Origin: Lactarius indigo
Taxonomy: Eukaryota; Basidiomycota; Agaricomycetes; Russulales; Russulaceae
Direction: 5' to 3'
Length of the DNA stretch: 64,000 nucleotides
Assembly: GCA_025766275.1 (NCBI GenBank)
Contig: JAFKAC010000082.1
Location: forward strand, 179,001 to 243,000
The position numbers and the translations under genes are program-made. This document shows positions 22,877 to 35,013 of this stretch, piece by piece (the stretch's first letter is position 1; the number at the start of each line of letters is the position of its first letter). The notes beneath the pieces were generated by a model. That model made no database searches, was not told where the DNA came from, and saw only the letters and a list, made by a program, of their open reading frames with translations.

Positions 22877-23722
22877 AGATCATCCTCAGGCGATGAGGCT
22901 CAATGGGATTGCCAGCGACCAAACGTCAGACAGGAATGAGCGTCAGACAATTCCCAAATCGCCGTGCGACGCCTCCGAACCAAAACCCGCTTTTCAATGT
23001 CACTTAATATCCCAAATGCGGTGAGTCTACGGGTCCCTGGAGCTCTGCTAGCTCTGGATCGCAAAGCAGATCTACACGTCCCTCTCTCGTAATCACGTAT
23101 TAATAATATGTTTTGTTTATTTCCCACGCAAGACAATTCAAATCACTCGTACAACTACCCTTCTAACTATTCACTCTTCTCACTCTTGTCTGTACTTCCT
23201 CTGTAAATGCCGAAAGCGATTCCCTCCCCGAAGGTATCCCCGACGAGCGGGAAGAAAATTTGTCAAACTCGATGTCACTTTCGGGGGCTTTGCGTCCCAT
23301 GTAAAGAAATGTGAGAGAGAACCTGGGACGCAAGGCCGAAAGAAGGTATATAAGGGAGCTGAAGAAGTTGCAGTCGCGCCTAGAGAGTAATACTGGTACG
23401 CCAATGATGTACTAGACTTGTATTCTAACGTACTAATCATGATTTCGTTCTAGACGCAGCTGCTCCAGATCGATTACCCTTCGATGGCCCCGCTGCCATA
23501 GATCAGATAGATTTTTATGCAGGATCGGAAAACTCATTTAATTTCACACTAGACCATCCTCCGGCAGAGGTATCCAATGAGGCGTTATCATGTGGGATCT
23601 GATGGTCGGTTATCGAACTTGCCAAAGGTGATGGAGTGAGTCGCGTTTACTCCACTGTATTTTCTGATGTTCTCAACTGGCTCATCGTCAGTCGGTCTGT
23701 GGACTAGGTTGCTCCTTGCAAG
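22877..23722. other. No firm gene; possible broken zinc-finger fragment near 23245-23345
   Basis: A frame near 23262-23340 reads VTFGGFASHVKKCERE, which resembles the second half of a C2H2 finger found at the start of some fungal transposase-associated genes. The Cys pair is not in the same frame, so this is at most a relic. Nothing else was recognised. Confidence 0.25.
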
Positions 23723-24226
23723 ATGACTTCAGAAACGAGGTCATTTAACCTTTCCTCTGCGGTATCGTTTCATCTGACGCGCAAGGCACCTAACAGTTAT
23801 ACCACTGATATGATCACTCAATCAGTCGCAGCCTTCCTGCAACCACACACGTCCTCTCTATCGGTGTCCGTTGTTTCCCACGTCATGGCAGGTTTAATGG
23901 GAGGTGATTTCGGCACGGAGGAATTCAATCAAGTCTTGAGCACCCAGCTTGACGCCTTGGCCATCTCGCCTCAAGCGAAACAAGATATAATTCCTGCCCT
24001 TCTTGGCATCGCAAAGTTGGCCAAAGTGCAGTCGCAGTGGTGTGTTTTTCAGTCACTTTTTCCTGCCATACAATCCTCATGTCTTTATTGATGTACAAGT
24101 GCATCCGCGTCAACATCATTTTTACAGCCGACGGTGTCCGAGCCCGAGCCTGAGCCCGAGCTCATGGACTCTAATGCCGAGGCGTCTTATCAGATCCGCC
24201 AGCGACCTTTGTTACCGCCGAAATGA
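23723..24226 (+). CDS. Hypothetical protein, one predicted intron
   Basis: An ATG at 23723 opens a frame of about 105 residues with a plausible amphipathic composition (ending LLGIAKLAKVQSQ). A predicted intron (about 24040-24123, ending TTTACAG) would join it to a short acidic exon (VSEPEPEPELMDS) with a stop TGA at 24224-24226. No domain is recognised. It lies in a region of decayed sequence and may itself be a relic. Confidence 0.3.
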
Positions 24227-26489
24227 GGACTGAGAGTCTTGCTCGGAGTCACCCCGCACAGCTCAGATCCCTCTCGGTCCAGAGTCACCGTCCCCGCCTC
24301 GCCGACAGTTCCTTCCCTTTCACAGCAAGTCCCAACTCGGTGGCTGCTGTATCGCATCCCCCAACTGCTCAAGTAGCAAGAACAGTCGCTCCCGTTCCTG
24401 GACACTCAATGGCTGCAGTATCTCGTCTCTCAAGTGCTCAAGTCGCAAGAACCTCCGGTACTCTACGAAGTCTCGTCAGTGCCGCTTGCGCCTCGTCTCC
24501 CACACGCTTCGCCTGCTCCTGCTGCCTGGCTCTGCGTCTACTTCGACTTTGCACTCACTCTTGTCACTCAGTCAGACTTGGTTTCGGCACCCCTCAACGG
24601 CTCGGCAACCATCACCACCCGCACGCGCAAGGTCCGGAACAAGGCGGAAGATCTCGGCAGCGGCCAGAACGGCATCCCCAACGCAGGCGACGCTTCTGCT
24701 CAATAGTTTCGGCTAGCGCGGTACACGCCGTACACTGGACACCTCGTTTTCGATCCTGGGGCTCGGTCTTAGTCTTAGCAGCACACGAGGATGCCAGCAA
24801 GCGCAAGCTGAGGACACGCGGTACCCTCGCCACCACACGCGACAACGCACTGAGTCTCTACCCCGCCAACGTCGTCGGTATTACTTCAAACGCTTTCAAA
24901 TGCACACAAGCATGGGCTCGTCAAGGTCTTTTAAAGTGAATCAAGACTCCCGTTGCCATTCCCCTCAGCCGCACACCAATATCCACCTGTGTGAAGTTGA
25001 CGACCACGACACCCCCACTACCACGCCCGACGCCACCTTCCCCCACTCTTGCCTTAGTGCCGATCTCACCGTTTTCAGCGCCGAAACCCCTGGATTTTTT
25101 CCAAGAAAGAGCATGACCAGGGACGGTCAAGATTTGAACATTTTTGAGCCCCAGCCGAATATCAACATCACATGGCCAAAGTGCCAGTTCGGATTCGGAT
25201 TCACTTCCTTTTTATCGATCACTCTTTCCTCTCTCCCGCTCACTTCAACCCACCTACCCACCCACTCACTCTCGTTACGAGGTCATCCCACTCGTTCACC
25301 CTTATCGGATTGGATCGCCAACGCACGCCAGCTTGTCACCCGCTCACTCGTAGGCCGCGCGTTCCTGCATCTCATGTCCTTTGTCCTTCGCCACGCCTCA
25401 GCCACGCCGCCTGTCACCGTACCTGCGCTGTCTCGGTCGCGACGCTTACCGTCCACATTCTGTCCCAAGCCATCACCAAGAGTCTACCTCTCCCGCGTCG
25501 ATACAGGTAGAGGTGAGTATTCATGTCGTTTTCTAGATGCGTCCATGTGGTCACCACTCTCTTCAGAACCACCCCTCTCCGTCGCACCAACAACTGGACC
25601 GGGAGCTTCTGGAGTCACGCTCCGGGCCTCCTCCCTCCATCGTCGTTACGGCCGCGACCCGACCTTTAGGCCGCCCCGTCCTGCTGCCGTCGCAGAGGTG
25701 CAACGGTGGCGAGCCCTGAGAGGACCGCTGAGAGGTGTCGGCCCTGCGACAAGACGAAGCGGGGCAGGGCGGGAGTGGACCACTACTTCCTCTTCCTCCC
25801 CTTTCTTGCGGATATTGTATATCGCCTTTCGAACTTACACCGATTCGAGTCTGTACATGTACAAGTGATTGTTAGTTGTAGAATTAATATGCAAAATATG
25901 TCTGTGTTATTGGCAAGTGTGAATCTGCGCGATGCCTTTGTGTGCTGTGTCTTTGAGTTGGGCTTGATCGCTTGATCTCTCGAGCCATTGATGAGATGTT
26001 CCGAGGGCCTTTGCCTGTGTCTGTTTGTGAGTTGAGGTGTTCCGATGTCGAGCGAGATGTCGTGTATTGTATGTCGAGATTTCAACGTCTTGAGTTGAGA
26101 CTGTCTCGAGTCGCTGACTCATGATGTCACGATGTCGGCTGTCGGCCTGGATATCTCTTCAATGAAATCCGTAGATTAATTGGGAATAAATTGTAAATAT
26201 GAGTCACTATGTCATCACAATGAACAACATGGATTTATTAATAATATATGTGTGGAGCATATTGAAAGTTAATTGTGAGTTATATTGTGGATACTTTTAC
26301 AATATATCTGGTGGCATAAGCCTTTGCACATTGGAGAGTATATTGTAAATAAGTTTACAATATTTTACACAACAACTGTTTAGACATTTCTGGGATATGC
26401 TTCTTATAAAATTAGCATATAAACTCACATAACATTGTACTATGCCCACAGTGCATGCGCAATCTCCTATCGTACTGCCATATCACCAC
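24227..26489. other. No supported gene: Ser/Pro/Arg-rich open frames, then AT-rich tract
   Basis: From 24227 to 25870 long frames occur (238 and 322 codons), but their translations are low-complexity runs of Ser, Pro, Thr, Leu and Arg without a hydrophobic core or family match, typical of chance frames in GC-rich pyrimidine-biased DNA. From about 26160 to 26440 the sequence becomes strongly AT-rich with repeated TTTACAATAT-like motifs, perhaps an eroded MITE, but no termini could be paired. Confidence 0.4.
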
Positions 26490-27009
26490 TGTAAAGGCCT
26501 AAGGCCGCAAGTCCGTGACTAATCTACCTTACCACCGTAGTCACAACCAGTATAGTAAGGGTCCAGAACTGCAACGTAACATCACCCCCTTTCTAGCGTG
26601 AGACTCCTGACTCACCAAAAGTCGTGAGCTGGCCAATCCCTCTGCTCATCTGCAATGTGCTCAAGCACTGTAGCCCGCTCCAACTGGTAGATACAGTTGC
26701 GCTTGTCGTCCTGGGCGCACTGAATCATAGCACAGAGTTGACTCACCCTCGTGTGCAACTGATCAAGCTTGAAGCTCACCGCACAATAGCGCATCACTTC
26801 GGCCATAAGGGTCTCATCGTTGATGCGGTTGAGGGCTTGGTTGGTGATCTTGTCTGCTGCAAAGATCACCAGATCTTCGTGTGGGTAGGTGGGACGGAGG
26901 GCGGCCAACACATGCGGCTCTGCATAGAGTGGTCTGCCATAAACATGCAGCGAACCTGGTATAACCCCCAATATCAGTGGGTCCACTCCTTCGATGATCT
27001 GCACATGTG
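26490..27009 (-). mobile_element. Tail of a family B-like element: C-terminal domain plus truncated LTR
   Basis: On the minus strand the frame from about 27000 to 26612 encodes HVQIIEG, LILGVIPGS, YGRPLYA, PHEDLVIFA, ALNRINDE and IYQLERA, the same domain as at 16490-16981. It is followed by a polypurine tract and an LTR start TGTTACGTTGC at 26581, similar for about 90 bp to the element B LTR and then truncated near 26490. The coding frame itself is open to a natural stop. Confidence 0.8.
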
Positions 27010-27517
27010 TGTTATGCTCCACTGGCATTAGTCCGACTTGGACTCTGAACAGGCATAATCGACTTAGTGGAAGTTAGGCAAATGGGGACTATGTGTCAAC
27101 CCAATGCAAGCTGAACAGGGGCACACCGGCACACTCTGCAGCTAATATAGAAGAGCACTACCCCTTGGTAGATAGGAGACAGAGATGCACTTAGTTCAAG
27201 ACTAAGGCTGACAAGAGATGAGTCAAGAGAGTGGATTGAAGAAGACCAAGATGGGGACTCTTGGTCTTCCGAAATGACTACTTATACAAATACACACGGG
27301 CTTTAAAGCGCCGCTAGAATAATAGGTAACCAATAGCATAACTAGCTCGAACCCTAGTACAGCTATCCTAGGAATGAGTCATACATGAGCCACAATCACA
27401 TGCGAACTACTATGCTGACTGATGCGATGTAAGAGTCCATGACTAATACTACTGTCGGGCCATAGTCATAACTGGCCATGAATCGTTCACAACACGTAAT
27501 CAGTCCGTACCATGACA
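27010..27517 (-). mobile_element. LTR of a family C-like element
   Basis: Reading on the minus strand, the 508-bp LTR starts TGTCATGGTACGG (27517) and ends GAGCATAACA (27010). It shares long blocks with the 476-bp LTRs of element C, including the CATCTTGGTCTTC box and the end GTGGAGCATAACA. It follows a polypurine tract GAAAAGGGGGTAA. It abuts the B-like tail at 27009 without a recognisable target duplication. Confidence 0.8.
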
Positions 27518-27868
27518 TTACCCCCTTTTCAGGAGTGAGGCCCACCTCACTAATCCACCTTCGATTCCTGCCTCATCTGCTCTGCTTCATCCTCCATACA
27601 CGCCAGTAAGTTAGCCCTTTCAAGACAATAGAGACTGTCCTTTTTGTCCTCCGCCACCATGTACTTCTCCTCTTTCAGTTGCCGAATTCACCTCTCCAGT
27701 TGGTCTTCGGCAAAGGTGAATTGCCAAAATCAGCGTAATTCTTGAGTGAGGGTGACATCCCCAATATGCATTAGTAATAGGTCAGTGGGGTGATGGTCAC
27801 GGAGCATGAAATATTCCTCATGGGGAATAAAAGCTTGGTTGTTTTTTGGGAGGTGCAGCGTGGCATAG
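27518..27868 (-). pseudogene. Tail of family C-like pol: C-terminal domain relic
   Basis: Minus-strand translation gives YATLHLPKNNQAFIPHEE, then GDVTLTQE, KDSLYCLERANLLA and a charged end with a stop just before the polypurine tract. It matches the final domain of element C in order and spacing. At least two in-frame stops occur, one between LERxIRQL where Arg is expected. The 5' side ends abruptly at the LTR that starts at 27869. Confidence 0.7.
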
Positions 27869-28449
27869 ATGTTATGATCCGACGCTTCAGACCGCAGTTA
27901 CAGTGTGTTCTCATCTTGTTCTTTCCCCTTCTGTCCCATACCTTGTTACCCAAAGGAGCTACTACTGTTAGTGGCGTTACTTGCCTTGATCCAAATGTCC
28001 CTTTCTCCATCTAGTTTCTTTGCTTCTGTGTGGGTCTGTGTTCATGTTGTTTGGAACCTCGCCCTATATAAACCTGTACTGTAGACTGTAGGAAGCCAGA
28101 CTTGGCTTCGTTTGCAATCTAGCAACCTTGCCTTCGTACTTTGGTGTGACCTCACTCTATTCCCTTCTTCTTGTGCATCCCCCTACCTCAGTCCTTAACC
28201 CGGACACTTTGAAGTCTTTGCAGTTGAACTATATCAACGCGTCACACCTGTTATACTCTGTGCACTAGCAAGATCAAGTGTAGAGAAGTGTTAGACACTT
28301 CGGACGAGGAGTCCTACATTACAGAGTAGTGCTGCACCTTGTGTCACACTTTTGCCACCAGTATTTCATAGCAATAAGACAACAGACATCTTCGCTTGAT
28401 ACTTGTGTGATTCAGAATCTCCAGAACCCACGCCCCTGCTAGGGCGTAA
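27869..28449 (+). mobile_element. LTR-like sequence of a further family (D)
   Basis: The segment runs from TGTTATGATCCG to GGGCGTAACA, giving TG...CA ends, and is 581 bp long. It has a TATA box CCCTATATAAACC near 28062. Its left end interrupts the family C-like tail and its right end abuts integrase of family A. The 5-bp flanks do not match (ATAGA and AAAAC), so recombination or deletion followed insertion. The boundaries rest on the two breaks in homology. Confidence 0.6.
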
Positions 28450-29432
28450 CAAAAACCATCACCACAGATGAAACAGCCCAACTCTACCTTGCAAATGTCT
28501 GGAGACGTACCGGCCTACCTCAACAAGTCATATCCGACAGAGGCCCCCAGTTTGCATCAAAAGTCATGCAAGAAATCTGGAACAAACTAGGAGTTAAATC
28601 CACACTATCTACAGCTTTCCACCCACAAACCGATGGAGAAACTGAACGTGTTAATCAAGAACTTAAACAATACCTTCGCGTCTTCTGCAACTTTCAACAA
28701 GATAACTGGGTGGACCTGATTCCATTCATGGAATTTGCACACAATGCCCGACAACATAGCGCAACCCACAAATCACCATTTGAGGTTTGGTATGGGTACA
28801 AACCAGAGTTTATTCCCCCTACCCACTTCACCACCAAAATACCTGCAGCTGAAGAAAGGCTAAATATGCTAAACCAAATCCGCTCTGAAGTTACTGCAGC
28901 CCTTAAAGTAGCAGCAGAAGTAATGAGAGGATCAAAAACACTTACACCCTCTTATGAATTCAAAACAGGTGACCTAGTTTGGCTGGAAGGAACCAACATC
29001 CATACCACCCACCCCAAAGCTAAGCTTGCCCCACAACGCCATGGCCCCTTTAAGGTCCTTTCCACCTGGGGAGTCAATTGCAAACTCCAACTCCCAAAGA
29101 CATGGCGCATTCACCCAGTCTTCCACAACTCATTGATCTCCCCTTACAAAGAAAACACTACGCATGGCCCCAACTTCACCAGACCACCCCCTGAAATTAT
29201 TCAAGAAGACGAACACTACGAAGTTGAAAGGGTCCTGCAATCCAAAGTATTGCCTAACAAGAAGGGCATACTCTACTTGATCAAGTGGAAGGGGTATCCT
29301 GACTCTGAAAACTCCTGGCTCCCCTCCTCCCAAATGACTCATGCACAAGACCTTGTTAGTCAATTTCACAAGGCCAACCCCAGTGCCCCTAAACCAAAGT
29401 CAACTAGTGCTAGTGGAATAGCACAACATTAA
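28450..29432 (+). pseudogene. Integrase carboxy part and chromodomain of truncated element A copy
   Basis: The translation starts within the integrase core, retains SDRGPQF and GETERVNQ, and ends with the chromodomain (IKWKGYPDSENSW) and PKPKSTSASGIAQ tail. Compared with the first copy it has a codon deletion in the QEDEHYEVE region and a handful of substitutions. It lacks everything upstream (gag, protease, reverse transcriptase, RNase H), so it cannot be functional on its own. Confidence 0.88.
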
Positions 29433-30140
29433 AAAGGGGATACTGTCATGAACCTATAAACCTGGTCATGACTCAAGGCGCTTAGAACCGGTCCGGACCA
29501 GACCAGGCTTATGTCATCAGCTTCCTAAAGGGGAAATCCGAAATCGGAGTTTGAATTTCGCTCTCCGACGGTCACGTGATGAGTCACGTGATTACCCTGT
29601 CTTTCCAAGTCACATGTGCTAGTGCACGTGTATCAATCAACAGTTGATCGTTTATCGATCAACGAAGATAATCAACCAAGTCACAAAGGAACACGTGTTC
29701 CAGTCACAGGTTCCGCAGTTGCTGCGGAATCACGCCATCAAGGCGCAATATGGTGTCATCAACTGTGGCGCAGTCGTACCATGCTTATCCTTTATTCTGA
29801 TTGGATAGTATTAATAACTTGTCTCTGGAATGTTCCAATCCGCAGCATTGTGTAGCACTCGTGGACAGGCCCTAAGCCTGCCCTAAACCTACACACAGAC
29901 CACCCCCTGTAGTATATAAGCTAGCACAATCTATCGGACAGTCCCTCAGACTGTCCACTTGTGACATCTTCCCTCTCTTGCCTCTCAGCTCCTCCAAGTG
30001 CCCCACCCTGTGTGCGCCACTATATTCTTTGAGCCAAGACGCCTCCTCTTCGCCCCCTCTGTTGTTCTCTCTGTCTCTATCTCGCCCGCCGTCATCTTCA
30101 ACCTTATCCCTCGCTGTTGAGTGACAGTGAGTTCCCCACA
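28450..30140 (+). mobile_element. Partial copy of element A: integrase end, chromodomain and 3' LTR
   Basis: The sequence is nearly identical to 5769-6747 and its LTR. The coding part is a continuous frame to TAA at 29430-29432 with no stop. The LTR (29444-30140) starts TGTCATGAACC and ends CACA. At 30141 the sequence changes to family B pol, suggesting that this copy inserted into a B-like element and later lost its left part. Confidence 0.88.
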
Positions 30141-30206
30141 CATACCCCCATTACACACGACAACAACCCCACGCAGGTCCTTGCGCCTGAAGGGTTCAGG
30201 GCGAAT

Positions 30207-30665
30207 TGACAGCCCCATTACATTCACTCCCCCATCACTGGACCTGACGGCATAGAGAGGAACGCCAGTCACGTGCAGATAGTAGGAGGTGTGAATCCCT
30301 TTGTGCTGGGCCTCATCCCCAGCTCCCCCCATCTCTACAGCAAACCTTTGTACGCCTTCCTGATGCTGTCGGCTGTGGGACGTGCCCACATCACTCACGA
30401 GGACCTGGTCATCCTCGCATCCGACAAGATCACCAACCGAGCGCTGAACTGCATTGGGGACGAGTCCCTGGTTGCAGAGGTGACTCACTACCGAGCAGCT
30501 GCGTATGAAGAAGAGCGGCTTGCTGCCCACATTCGCCAGCTTCAGGCAATGCAGCTGTCAGCGAAGGATGACAAGTTGGATTGCATCTACCGGTTGGAGA
30601 GGGCTAACGTGTTTGAGAGGATTAGCAATGAGCAGTCCACATGGCCAGTGCAAGACTTTTGGTAA
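30207..30665 (+). pseudogene. C-terminal domain of family B pol, truncated copy
   Basis: Homologous to 16520-16981. It carries SHVQIVGG, NPFVLGLIPSSP, YSKPLYAF, THEDLVILAS, ALNCIGDESL and IYRLERAN. A TGA at 30208-30210 in the RAN- segment stands where element B has CGA. The natural stop codon was TAA, now overlapping the target site of the solo LTR. The close match to element B shows that this end domain stays recognisable between copies. Confidence 0.8.
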
Positions 30666-30666
30666 G

Positions 30667-31438
30667 TGTAGCGGTATGACTTATCGCGTACAACTAGACC
30701 AAGGTGAATGTGAGTGAACTGAACAGGTGCACACCCAAGCCTAGCGCGGAGACAAGTCACGCGCTGAACGTACAGTCACAACGGAGGATAGACACACGTG
30801 AGGACTTTATACAAGTCCAAAGGTCTGGTGATCACGCTGTGGCATGCTGAGTGGAGAACCAAGAGGACAAGTTAACATTGGAGAGGTAAGGGAAGTACAA
30901 GAGAATACGTACCTGAGTGGAGAACCAAGAGGACAAGTTGGTTCCACTCAGGACGCTACATGAGGGTTTATATACATTGCTGTGGCTGAGTTCGAATTAC
31001 TATAGAACCTTGTTACTAAAGGTATGTGTGATAGTAATGAGTCAGACGCTGACGCGTCGTGTCTAATAATAGCGTTATCTATTGTGCTGACTGATGCACA
31101 GTCATTAACGCTGACAGAACAATGACGTGTCCTTATCTACGAGTCACAACCCTATATCAACGTAGTCTAGAACTTTCTAGAATGTTCCCTGCTTATTGTC
31201 CAATGAGAAGCTACTGTACTAATAAGGAAGGTGACCTAAAGAGGTAGTATCCAATAAGGAAGTACTCTCCCAGGGTCACGTGCTTGTGGGTGCACATGTT
31301 GGCATCACGTGACTAACCATCTTATCATATCTAATGATAAGGACTTGGATGTTTGACGCAACGTTGAAGACTCGTATCTTAACCAAATAAATCCATAAAA
31401 ATACAGAAAAATAAGGCAAAAATAGAGCGTCCGTGACA
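30667..31438 (-). mobile_element. Solo LTR (772 bp) with GTAAG target duplication
   Basis: On the minus strand it reads from TGTCACGGACGC to CGCTACA. The exact 5-bp repeat GTAAG flanks it (30662-30666 and 31439-31443). It contains a TATATA motif near 30970 (plus coordinates) and an internal direct repeat of GAGTGGAGAACCAAGAGGAC (near 30853 and 30914). No internal retroelement sequence remains, so it is the product of LTR-LTR recombination. The family is not otherwise seen in the window. Confidence 0.9.
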
Positions 31439-31472
31439 GTAAGTCTGGGGTCTCACGCTGAAAAGGGGGTGA

Positions 31473-31917
31473 TGTTACAGCTGGTCGCGTTGAACCCTTA
31501 CTGTACCGGTGATGACTACGGCTGTAAGGTATATTAGTCATGGACTCGGGATTTACGATAGGTGTTAGGTGTTACGAGATGACTCGATCCTAGTACAGGT
31601 AGTAGTAGTATTAGGATTGCAGAACTTACGCAATACGTTGGACGCTACTTACAGTGACTTATAGCAGCGCTTGAAAGCCTGCTCTTCTTGTATTTAAGAT
31701 GGCTTGCGAAGACCAAGATACGCCATCTTGGTCTTCTTCAATCGTCACTTGTTTGCCTCTTTCAACTGTCGTTCCTGCACTAGGGGGTGCAGTACTTGTC
31801 TAGTGTCTTCAGACATCTAGAATAGTCTTCATGCCATACATCTTCAAAAATGTGCTTAGCTAAGTCCAGTTGCTCTTGTCGAAGCTCAAGTCAAGCTAAC
31901 ATCATGACAGCGTTACA
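31473..31917 (+). mobile_element. Family B LTR (445 bp)
   Basis: Starts TGTTACAGCTGG after AAAAGGGGGTGA and ends ACAGCGTTACA. It aligns with the element B LTRs along its full length with many substitutions and short indels, so it belongs to an older insertion. Confidence 0.9.
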
Positions 31918-32239
31918 GCACAGCCCCCAACAAGCTGAAGCAACCTGTGCTGTAGGCACAGTGCTGAAGCTTGTTATAATCTATGTAAGCTCTTTTGGTT
32001 TTGGTACAGCGGTTTTCATAACAATAGATACCTTCCATTTTGGATACACAAGCAGACTCCCAAAACCCCAGAGCAGGGTTCATAATTAAGTCGAGGGAAA
32101 ATTCTCCGGAAATTGGGTTATCTTGTAGTATTGGGGTTATGGGATAGTTGTCAGCTTTTGCCGGCGTCATAACCCCTCCTTCACAATGAAGATCACTTCT
32201 CTGCTGCAACTCCTCCTCTGTTGTCTTCCTTACTCTTCC

Positions 32240-33318
32240 ATGGTTCGTCGTCACATCTCCAAAGAACTCAAAGAGCAAGCCCTCTCAATGTCTCTTCAGG
32301 GATTGCCTGACTCAGAAGTTTTTGAATACACTGGGATCAGTGTCCCGACGCTCAAGAGGTGGCACAGCCAGCACTGCAAGGGGAACTCGCATCCCTCACC
32401 ACCAATCAACAATGGTCACCCACGCATACTCACCGCTGCACAGATCAAGGTATGTGTGCCATATCTTGGGCCTAGATATTTTCTCACACTCATAGTTCCT
32501 CTGCGACACTGTTGAGCACCAGCCCGACATTGCGCTTCTGGAGCTGCAGACGGAGCTTCGGGAAGCCTGCAACGTTGAGGTCTCACTTCTGACGATCATG
32601 CGTTCCCTCAAAAGGGAGGGATACACAATGAAAACAGTGCATATCCGTCCATCAGCTCCTTCGTTCTCTTGCTAACATTGAACGACAGGTCACATGCCCC
32701 ACTCTTGAGTGAAATGAACAAGACCGTGAGGAGTACATGGGCATCATCGCTACCCATTTCCGACCAGAACAACTTGTCTTTGCAGACGAGAGTCACTTCA
32801 ACCAACTTACTTTGAGGAGGCCATACGCGTGGTCAATCTGTGGCGAGCATGCTCGCCGCTTTGAAATTTTCCTTCGTGGTACAAAGTATTCTATATTACC
32901 TGCTCTTTCCCTTGATGGGATCCTTCACCTCGAGATTGTCGAGAATGCCATCACTGGTGACCACTTTCAACAATTCGTTCAAGGGCTCCTCATGCACATG
33001 AACAAGTGGCCTTTACCCAATTTGGTCCTCGTCATCGACAACACCTCAATTCACGAGGTGGAGGGGATTCATGAGCTAGTTGAGGGACATGGCGCGCGCC
33101 TCATCTACCTTCCCGCATATTTGCCAGACCTCAATCCGATCGAACTGGCCTTCTCATCCATCAAGGCCTGGCTGTGCGCAAACCGTTCTCACGTCAATGC
33201 AGAACTCAAGTCTGACGATGGTAATGTCTACAGTGCACTATGGGAAGCCGTTCATTCCGTCACACTGGAGGATGTGAAGGGTTGGTACAGCCATTGCGGG
33301 TACGATCTTGCAGCTTAA
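32240..33318 (+). pseudogene. Tc1/mariner DDE transposase (one premature TGA)
   Basis: Cuts and rejoins DNA at the inverted repeats of its element. Exons are 32240-32449, 32496-32636 and 32689-33318. The frame could start earlier (32186), but MVRRHISKELKEQAL begins a typical amino-terminal helix-turn-helix, so 32240 is preferred. The DDE domain has Asp in VFADESHF (near 32785), Asp in LVIDNTSIH (near 33035) and Glu in YLPDLNPIEL (near 33120-33150), the usual D, D, E arrangement of DDE_3 endonucleases. A TGA at 32710-32712 interrupts LE-NEQDREE in exon 3 where Arg fits, so CGA to TGA is likely. The rest of the frame is clean, pointing to recent inactivation. Confidence 0.82.
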
Positions 33319-35013
33319 TTTTCTTTTGTATCTACTATTTCAAAGTTATTGCATACATGTGTTGGTGGTTGCTCAGACTATTGGAGAATATAAACATGTT
33401 GAATTGAAAGACTACGATGCATACAAATATGGTGCGGGTGCGTCAAACCACATGGGAAAAGCTACCGACCAACATACGCACTGGGGGATACACGTTGGGA
33501 ATTGGAGGTGTGGGAAAGCTGACAAAGCTTCTCACACCTCTTGCGACGTTGCCATGTCACCGTTTTCTTCCTCACCCTCATCCTCCTCGCCTGACCTCAC
33601 ACTCACCTGCTCTCCCTCAACCTCCTTTGGTGTGCCTGCTTCATCAAGCCACACTTGAACCACATCAATAATGTTTCCAATGGGTTGGCCATCCTCTGAG
33701 CCAGACACCCCCATCTGTCGGATAGAAGGTGAGTTGTTCAAAAACGTATGATCGTTGCTGACAATTTCCTCTACAAATCTGAGAGGTAACAGGAACTTGT
33801 TGCAACAAAAATCTTGAAGGCGGCGAGCACTACTTTGCCTCAGCCACCCGAATGTTGCAAGGAGCTCGACTGGAAGTGAGTACAGGTCCACCACGTCTTC
33901 AATACCCATTTCTGCTAACTCTTCATGTAGGCCGACATGTCGTGGGCTGATTGGATGATGGGTATCCATCAATAGGAGCACGTCCATCAGTGATGGCATG
34001 GTCAAGGTTCCAAGCGTGTCAAGAAGGACGATCAGGAGTGATGGGTGCACTACCTCCATGGGTATTGGCACGATTGACTCTGGTGTGGGCACGATTGGCT
34101 CCGGTGCGGGCACGATTGGCTTCGGTGCGGGCACGATGGGCACAGCCGCAGGTAAGGTATTGCTATTGGGTTGGGCAGGTACTGACAGATTTGGGGAGGG
34201 CGACAATGGACCCGACACCATGTCCATCACTTGCACCGTAGGGCTCCCTCCTTGTGTAGGTGTTACTTTGGGGCCTGATGGGCTTGGAGTGGGTGACACA
34301 GAGCGTGATGGTACGTATGTTGCCTTCACCTTGGAACTCCCTGCTCCCAGTGTAGGTGTGATGTTGATGGACACATGCACTTCCAGCAGCACGTGTGCAG
34401 TTCGAGGCTTTTTGGTCGCTGGGTGATCAAATGGCTTCACATTTGGTCGAATGAACTTGGTCACTTTCTTGATCAACTAGAACATAGGTGAGTTATTTAT
34501 TGTGCTCGTTCAGCAATATCTACTCACAATATACTTTGCCCATAGGCTGATCTCTTAGGGCATCAACTCTTTATGCCCCCCCTCTCCATTCTCCCCTGAC
34601 TGCTCAATCGTGCAGTACACCTTCTTTCCCGGTCTGGAGTGCGTCGCACATAGGAGGTGCTGCTGCAACTCCAGAATGTGGTGCAACATGTCTGGGGTTG
34701 GCTCTGGGGGAATGTCGTCTTCGCGGCAACGTTTCTCCTTCCCCTTTTTGGTGCTATGAATCTTCGATGCTGTAGACAGTTGCTGGACATACGCAAGGTC
34801 AGTCTATCTTTTGTGTTATAGTGACGCAGTTTCTGACCATATTTTTTATCTCCATCAACACAGCATGCGTCTGCGCAGACCGCACCTTTCCCAGCAACTG
34901 GGCAAGCGCATCGTTCCAGTTGTACTCGGATGCAAGGTATGACATTGTGCCTGCATCCCCACTGATTTGGAACCCCACACACACTTCACTGTGTGGCCTA
35001 TCAAAGTGCCAGT

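Larger units (their letters stand above)
30141..31917 (+). mobile_element. Tail of a family B element, split by a solo LTR
   Basis: Pol C-terminal sequence (30141-30666), a solo LTR of another family (30667-31438), then the polypurine tract and a complete family B LTR (31473-31917). Without the solo LTR the sequence GGTAAG-TCTGGGGTCTCACG is contiguous with the same region of element B. Confidence 0.88.

Noticed and set aside
24223..25868. Two long open frames (238 and 322 codons) as genes
   Set aside because: Low-complexity Ser/Pro/Arg-rich translations with no domain or convincing start context; probably chance frames in GC-rich sequence.
26201..26453. AT-rich tract with CACTA- and CAGTG-like edges as a second MITE
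   Set aside because: The putative ends do not form an inverted repeat beyond a few bases and the 3-bp flanks do not match.
34050..34145. Repeated CACGATTGGCTCCGGTGCGGG-like blocks as a minisatellite of separate interest
   Set aside because: These encode the (V)PAPEPIVP repeats of the minus-strand gene and are explained by that protein repeat.
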